From the NCBI GenBank assembly GCA_018369555.1, contig JAGZCC010000039.1:1-19957 (forward strand): DNA of 19,957 bases, read 5' to 3'. Made by a program: the position numbers and the translations under genes. The notes under the pieces are model-generated. The model made no database searches. It was not told where the DNA came from and worked only from the letters and a program-made list of their open reading frames with translations. Shown piece by piece: positions 16,118-19,957 of the stretch. Positions within the stretch are counted from its first letter, which is position 1, and every line of letters begins with the position of its first letter. This DNA comes from Thomasclavelia spiroformis (GTDB lineage Bacteria > Bacillota_I > Bacilli_A > Erysipelotrichales > Coprobacillaceae).

Positions 16118-16578
16118 CATTTATATAATACTAAATAAACATCCATATCATTATCAATTAAAAACTTATTAATTGTTTCTTTAGCAACTTCTAACGCCTC
16201 ATTGTAAGGATACCCATATATCCCTGATGATATTAATGGAAAAGCAATAGAACGAAGTTTATATTGCTTTGCTAGAAGTAAAGAATTACGATATGAAGCT
16301 TCCAAGATTTCTCTTTCACCATGTTTTCCATCACAATAAATTGGCCCTACTGCATGAATAATATATTTCGCCTTTAAATTATATCCCTTTGTTATTATCG
16401 CTTCACCTGGTTTACAATATCCTTTTTGATTACATTCATTTTGTAATTCTTTAGCACCCGCTTTATTAAAAATAGCTCCACAAACACCACCACCTTGGTG
16501 TAAATATGAATTTGCTGCATTTACAATTACATCACTTTCCATTTCTGTAATATCCCCATTTACAATTTTAAACCCCAT
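16117..16578 (-). CDS. macro-domain protein, MacroD/YmdB-type O-acetyl-ADP-ribose deacetylase
   Basis: A 153-residue macro domain that binds ADP-ribose and likely removes O-acetyl or mono-ADP-ribose groups. NGDIT (7-11), NAANSYLHQGGGVCGAI (20-36) with the conserved Asn and the glycine-rich loop, and SSGIYGYP (117-124) are the MacroD-class signatures. The protein ends at DVYLVLYK, about 15-25 residues short of typical members, which continue for one more helix. The stop directly abuts the terminator. AAAGGAGA precedes the ATG. It has its own promoter and is convergent with the helicase gene. It may undo ADP-ribosylation linked to the island, or be an unrelated housekeeping enzyme. Confidence 0.9.
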   Translation of the reverse strand: MGFKIVNGDITEMESDVIVNAANSYLHQGGGVCGAIFNKAGAKELQNECNQKGYCKPGEAIITKGYNLKAKYIIHAVGPIYCDGKHGEREILEASYRNSLLLAKQYKLRSIAFPLISSGIYGYPYNEALEVAKETINKFLIDNDMDVYLVLYK

Positions 16579-16600
16579 AAATTATCTCTCCTTTTATCCT

Positions 16601-16629
16601 ATAGTAACACTATCAATTTTACTGTTCAA
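16601..16629 (-). promoter_or_regulatory. promoter of the macro-domain gene
   Basis: On the minus strand TTGAAC (16624-16629) and TACTAT (16601-16606) are 17 bp apart, and the start would be about 17 nt before the ATG. Just upstream, GGATAAAAA (16630-16638) and TTTTTATCC (16645-16653) form a 9-bp inverted repeat, which may be an operator shared with the divergent CoA-binding gene. Confidence 0.6.
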
Positions 16630-16689
16630 GGATAAAAAAACTGCTTTTTATCCATAAAAATGTTATTATATAAATAAAGGAGAATTAAT

Positions 16690-17073
16690 ATGGAAGCAAA
16701 AGAAATTTTATTAAACAAACAAAACTTTGCTGTTATCGGTGTAACTACTAACCAAGAAAAATATGGTTATAAAATATATCAACAACTAAAAAAATTAAAT
16801 AAAAATGTATATGGCGTTTCCCCAATTTATAATGAATTAAATGGAGAAACAGTTTATCCTAATTTATCTAGTATTAACACTCAAATAGATGTCGCTGTTT
16901 TTGTTGTTAATCCCAAAATAGCACTAACATATATTGAGGAGTGCAAAGAATTAAAAATAAAACATATTTGGTTACAACCAGGTACTTATGACGATAATTT
17001 AATCAAAATAATCAACAAATCAAAACTAAACTATTATCTTAATTGTATTTTAGTAGAAAGTAAAAATATATAA
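16690..17073 (+). CDS. CoA-binding domain protein (YccU-like)
   Basis: A 127-residue single-domain Rossmann protein of the CoA_binding_2 type. FAVIGVTTNQEKYGYKI near the start is the nucleotide loop. YGVSPIYNELNGETVYPNL and VDVAVFVVNP-like IDVAVFVVNPKIAL form the next strands. IKHIWLQPGTYDD (about residues 96-108) is the conserved end of the fold. It matches the N-terminal domain of acyl-CoA synthetases but stands alone, and its physiological role is unknown. AAAGGAGAA lies about 5 nt before the ATG. It is divergent from the macro-domain gene and 50 bp upstream of the amidohydrolase gene, which has its own strong binding site. Confidence 0.88.
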   Translation: MEAKEILLNKQNFAVIGVTTNQEKYGYKIYQQLKKLNKNVYGVSPIYNELNGETVYPNLSSINTQIDVAVFVVNPKIALTYIEECKELKIKHIWLQPGTYDDNLIKIINKSKLNYYLNCILVESKNI

Positions 17074-17123
17074 ATCATTACATATTTTTATTTTAATAGT
17101 CTATACTAAACTAGGAGGTCTAT

Positions 17124-18671
17124 ATGAAAACGTTATATTATAATGGTGATATTTTAACTATGGAAAATAGTAACTATGAAGCTATCTATGTTGAAAATGG
17201 TTTAATTAAAAAATGTGGTAATTATAAAGATTTAAAACAATATATTTCTAATGATGTTAAATTAGTTGATTTAAATAATAAATGCTTAATGCCTGCATTT
17301 ATCGATAGCCATAGTCATGTTGTAGCATTAGCTAAAACATTAGATTTGGTCGATTTGACTAAATGTACTAGTATTAGTGAAATTATTGAACAATTCAATA
17401 ATTTCATCAATATAACTCATCATCCAGAAAACAAGTTAATAATTGGTTTTGGCTATGATCATAATTTTTTAAAAGAACAACGACATCCTCACGTAAACGA
17501 GCTTGACAAAGTACCCTACCCCGTATTAATTTCACATGCTTCAGGGCACATGGGGGTTATTAACCATAAAGCGATGCAACTATTTAAAATTGATGAAAAT
17601 ATTCAAAATCCAATTGGTGGTAAATATGGACGTGATCAGAACAATCAATTAAACGGCTACTTAGAAGAACAGGCATTTATTACTACATCATCTAAAATAA
17701 ATAATTCCGTTGATTTAAAAAAACAGCTTTTGGATGCTTTAAATATATATGCAAGTTATGGTATCACTACTTTACAAGAAGGTTATATAAAAAAAGAAGA
17801 ATTTAATTTACTGGATACATTAGCAAAAGAAAATAAATTGTTTCTCGATATAGTTGGATATGTTGATATCAAAGATAATCAAGAAATATATAATCAAAAT
17901 AAAGACTACCATCGCTATCAAAATCATTTTAAATTAGGTGGCTATAAATTATTTTTAGATGGTTCACCTCAAGGTAAAACCGCTTGGATTTCTAAACCAT
18001 ATGAAAATAGCAATGATTACTGCGGTTATTCAATTTATCAAGATAAAGAAGTAAAAAATTATGTTAATATAGCATTAAAACAACACACTCAATTAATCAC
18101 TCATTGTAATGGTGATATGGCTGCAAAACAACTATTAGATGCTTTTAAAAATATCCCAACTGATACTCGTCCAGTAATGATTCATTGTCAAACTTTACGA
18201 CCCGATCAATTACCACAATTAAAAAATATTAATATGATTCCTAGTTTTTTTGTAAATCATATTTATCATTGGGGTGATATTCATCTAAAAAATTTAGGCG
18301 AACGAGCTAAAAAAATTTCATGTGTCAACAGTGCTTTAAAACATGAGCTAATATATACTTTTCATCAAGATACCCCAGTAATTATGCCAAATATATTAGA
18401 AAGCGTCTGGTGTGCATGTAAACGTATTACTAAAAATGGTATAATTTTAGGTAAAGATGAAAGGGTTTCTATTTATGATGCCCTAAAGGCAGTTACTATC
18501 AATGGTGCTTATCAATATTTTGAAGAAGATTACAAAGGTTCAATTAAAGAAGGAAAACATGCAGATTTAATAATCTTAGATAAAAATCCATGTAAAGTAG
18601 AAATTGATGAAATTCTTGATATTAACATTTTAACAACTATTAAAAACGGAAAAATCATTTATCAAAAATAA
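17124..18671 (+). CDS. amidohydrolase family 3 protein (YtcJ-like)
   Basis: A 515-residue metal-dependent hydrolase of the YtcJ/amidohydrolase-3 group. DSHSHV (61-66) gives the HxH metal ligands. HASGHMGVINH, LFLDGSPQGKTAW, THCNGDMAAKQLLDAF and FHQDTPVIMP follow in the expected order, and the C-terminal beta-sandwich closes with GSIKEGKHADLIILDKNP. No signal peptide is seen, so it is cytoplasmic. The substrate is unknown. The family acts on amide, N-formyl and related C-N bonds. AGGAGGT lies 5 nt before the ATG, and TATACT at 17102-17107 may be a -10 box, with no good -35. Confidence 0.92.
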   Translation: MKTLYYNGDILTMENSNYEAIYVENGLIKKCGNYKDLKQYISNDVKLVDLNNKCLMPAFIDSHSHVVALAKTLDLVDLTKCTSISEIIEQFNNFINITHHPENKLIIGFGYDHNFLKEQRHPHVNELDKVPYPVLISHASGHMGVINHKAMQLFKIDENIQNPIGGKYGRDQNNQLNGYLEEQAFITTSSKINNSVDLKKQLLDALNIYASYGITTLQEGYIKKEEFNLLDTLAKENKLFLDIVGYVDIKDNQEIYNQNKDYHRYQNHFKLGGYKLFLDGSPQGKTAWISKPYENSNDYCGYSIYQDKEVKNYVNIALKQHTQLITHCNGDMAAKQLLDAFKNIPTDTRPVMIHCQTLRPDQLPQLKNINMIPSFFVNHIYHWGDIHLKNLGERAKKISCVNSALKHELIYTFHQDTPVIMPNILESVWCACKRITKNGIILGKDERVSIYDALKAVTINGAYQYFEEDYKGSIKEGKHADLIILDKNPCKVEIDEILDINILTTIKNGKIIYQK

Positions 18672-18739
18672 TAGGTTAAAATTAAAATCTTTTGCCCCTT
18701 TCACAAAACCACGCATAGGGGGGTTCTACACGGTGTTTC

Positions 18740-18776
18740 ATAAGTTTATAGATTTGTAATAATCTATTACACTTAT
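18740..18776. repeat. imperfect inverted repeat
   Basis: ATAAGT (18740-18745) and TAGATT (18749-18754) pair with AATCTA (18761-18766) and ACTTAT (18771-18776), with small internal mismatches and a 6-nt loop. It could be the structured part of a small RNA or a relic of a mobile element. Confidence 0.4.
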
Positions 18777-18824
18777 AAATTCGTATATTTTTAATATTTC
18801 ATTTGTAAGTTTTCTAATGAGTAT

Positions 18825-18856
18825 AAAGCTACTAGTTATGTGCCAGTAGCTTTTTT
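18825..18856 (+). terminator. Rho-independent terminator
   Basis: AAAGCTACT (18825-18833) pairs perfectly with AGTAGCTTT (18845-18853) around an 11-nt loop, and the stem ends in TTTTTT (18851-18856). It lies 154 bp after the amidohydrolase stop. It may end that transcript or an unrecognised short RNA. Confidence 0.8.
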
Positions 18857-18930
18857 GACATTTGCCCATTTCTATACCTCATTTTTGTAAATTTCTATAC
18901 TTCATTCCTACCAATTTTCACCTTTTCTAA
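18856..18930. repeat. degenerate direct repeats, possible IS21-like element end
   Basis: ATTTCTATACCTCATT near 18869 is repeated with one change as ATTTCTATACTTCATT near 18891, and the block starts with TGACA at 18856. Tandem subterminal repeats next to a TG end are typical of IS21-family termini. No transposase gene or matching opposite end is seen, so this would be a solo remnant. Confidence 0.35.
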
Positions 18931-19127
18931 TATATCATTCGTAATCCTTTTTCTCATTCAATTCAGATATTACGTGGTTGATAGTACGACTCCACAGAAG
19001 TCATTCACCATCTAGTTTTATGCCATGATTAGCACACTATATAATAATTGCTTTTTTAAGAAAAAATTAATTTTTTTCTCTTTTTTACAAATATATAAGA
19101 CAATTTTTACCAAAATATAACAAATAG

Positions 19128-19157
19128 TTGACTTTATAATTATTTTTTTATTATAAT
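19128..19157 (+). promoter_or_regulatory. promoter of the NSS transporter gene
   Basis: TTGACT (19128-19133) and TATAAT (19152-19157) are 18 bp apart, giving a leader of about 31 nt. Just after the -10, AATATG (19160-19165) and CATATT (19176-19181) are inverted repeats that could bind a regulator. Confidence 0.8.
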
Positions 19158-19194
19158 AAAATATGCAAAAAATAACATATTATAGGAGAAACAA

Positions 19195-19957
19195 ATGGAA
19201 ACAAAAAACAAACGTAGTACCTTTTCAGGTCAATTAGGCTATGTAATGGCAGTGGCGGGATCTGCAGTTGGCCTAGGAAATATTTGGCGCTTTCCATATC
19301 TAGCAGCCAAATATGGTGGAGGTACTTTTTTATTGACTTATTTTATCCTCGCAGTTACTTTTGGTTTTGCTCTATTAATAAGCGAAACTGCCTTAGGAAG
19401 AAAAACTAAGAAAAGTCCAATTGCTGCATACAAAAAATTAGGAGCAAAAAAACTACGATTTGGTGGATGGTTAAATGCTATTGTACCTATGCTAATCGTT
19501 CCTTATTATTGTGTTGTTGGTGGATGGGTATGCAAATATTTATTTGAATACATTAAAAATAATTCTGCTAATTTAGTTGGTAATAATTATTTTTCAACTT
19601 TTTCATCATCATCTATTCAACCCGTTTTCTGGTTAATTGTTTTTGCAGCACTTGTATTTATCATTGTATTACTTGGAGTTGAAAAAGGGGTTGAAAAGTG
19701 CAGTAAAATCTTAATGCCGGCTTTAATTATAATGGCTATTTTTATTGCTGGATATACATTACTTACACCTGGAGCAATTGAAGGTGCAAAATATTATTTA
19801 ATTCCTGATTTTTCAAAATTTTCAATTATGACTGTAGTTGCAGCTATGGGACAAATGTTTTACTCTCTTTCAATTGGAATGGGAATATTATTTACATATG
19901 GTTCATATATGAAAAAAGATATTGATATGGAACGTTCAATTACTCAAGTTGAAATTA
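19195..19957 (+). CDS. sodium-dependent transporter, NSS (SNF) family, 5' part only
   Basis: The first 254 codons of a neurotransmitter:sodium symporter homologue, cut by the right edge. Family members usually have about 450 residues. The first membrane helix carries the sodium- and substrate-binding signature AGSAVGLGNIWRFPY, followed by the GGGTF loop. Further helices follow, with conserved ISETALGR and PYYCVVGGW segments. Bacterial members import amino acids such as tryptophan with sodium. The substrate cannot be told from this part. AGGAGAA lies 5 nt before the ATG, and a strong promoter lies upstream. Confidence 0.93.
   Translation, partial: METKNKRSTFSGQLGYVMAVAGSAVGLGNIWRFPYLAAKYGGGTFLLTYFILAVTFGFALLISETALGRKTKKSPIAAYKKLGAKKLRFGGWLNAIVPMLIVPYYCVVGGWVCKYLFEYIKNNSANLVGNNYFSTFSSSSIQPVFWLIVFAALVFIIVLLGVEKGVEKCSKILMPALIIMAIFIAGYTLLTPGAIEGAKYYLIPDFSKFSIMTVVAAMGQMFYSLSIGMGILFTYGSYMKKDIDMERSITQVEI

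Larger units (their letters stand above)
18672..19194. other. gene-free stretch with repeats, a terminator and a promoter
   Basis: No convincing gene occupies these 523 bp. The first part has a C-run/G-run segment (about 18694-18724) and an imperfect hairpin (18740-18776). Then comes a terminator (18825-18856), degenerate direct repeats resembling an insertion-sequence end (18856-18930), an unassigned segment, and an AT-rich promoter region for the transporter gene. Confidence 0.7.

Noticed and set aside
16630..16653. 9-bp inverted repeat considered as a terminator
   Set aside because: Neither strand has a T-run after the stem, and it lies between divergent promoters, so an operator is more likely.
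1..19957. CRISPR array, tRNA or rRNA genes
   Set aside because: I saw no regularly spaced repeats, cloverleaf-like segments with the conserved T-loop, or rRNA signature sequences on either strand.

Overview
The window is AT-rich (about 30% GC or less by eye) and is chromosomal DNA from a low-GC Bacillota. Strong AAGGAGG-type ribosome binding sites, an H(x)3DG chloramphenicol acetyltransferase relic, a CcpA-type cre site and a pyruvate phosphate dikinase all fit a gut anaerobe. The overall look suggests Erysipelotrichia (Thomasclavelia/Coprobacillus-like), but that placement is inference.

Layout. 1-7.4 kb is housekeeping, all on the minus strand. A compact asparaginase, DprA-like, rhomboid run (2749 down to 117) lies downstream of ppdK (2833-5499), which has its own promoter, a cre box and a terminator. 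Upstream of ppdK is a DEAD-box RNA helicase (5719-7317), also with its own promoter and terminator. At 7512-8136 is a chloramphenicol acetyltransferase gene broken by two single-base frameshifts.

8.2-16.1 kb is an accessory island of nucleic-acid enzymes in two divergent operons that share a 172-bp control region with a perfect 16-bp palindrome. The minus operon encodes a primase-helicase of the TOTE conflict-system type with a C-terminal PLD-like domain, a DEDDh exonuclease carrying a SWIM zinc finger, and an unrecognised 275-residue protein. The plus operon encodes a MutT-type Nudix hydrolase coupled to a PLD/SF2-helicase/DUF3427 protein. A macro-domain hydrolase faces the end of the plus operon across a bidirectional terminator. 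I infer an anti-mobile-element or DNA-repair function for the island. It is the most interesting part of the window.

16.6-20 kb, on the plus strand, holds a CoA-binding protein, a YtcJ-like amidohydrolase, a 523-bp gene-free stretch with repeats that look like an insertion-sequence end, and the start of an NSS-family sodium-dependent transporter that runs off the right edge. I saw no tRNA, rRNA or CRISPR array.
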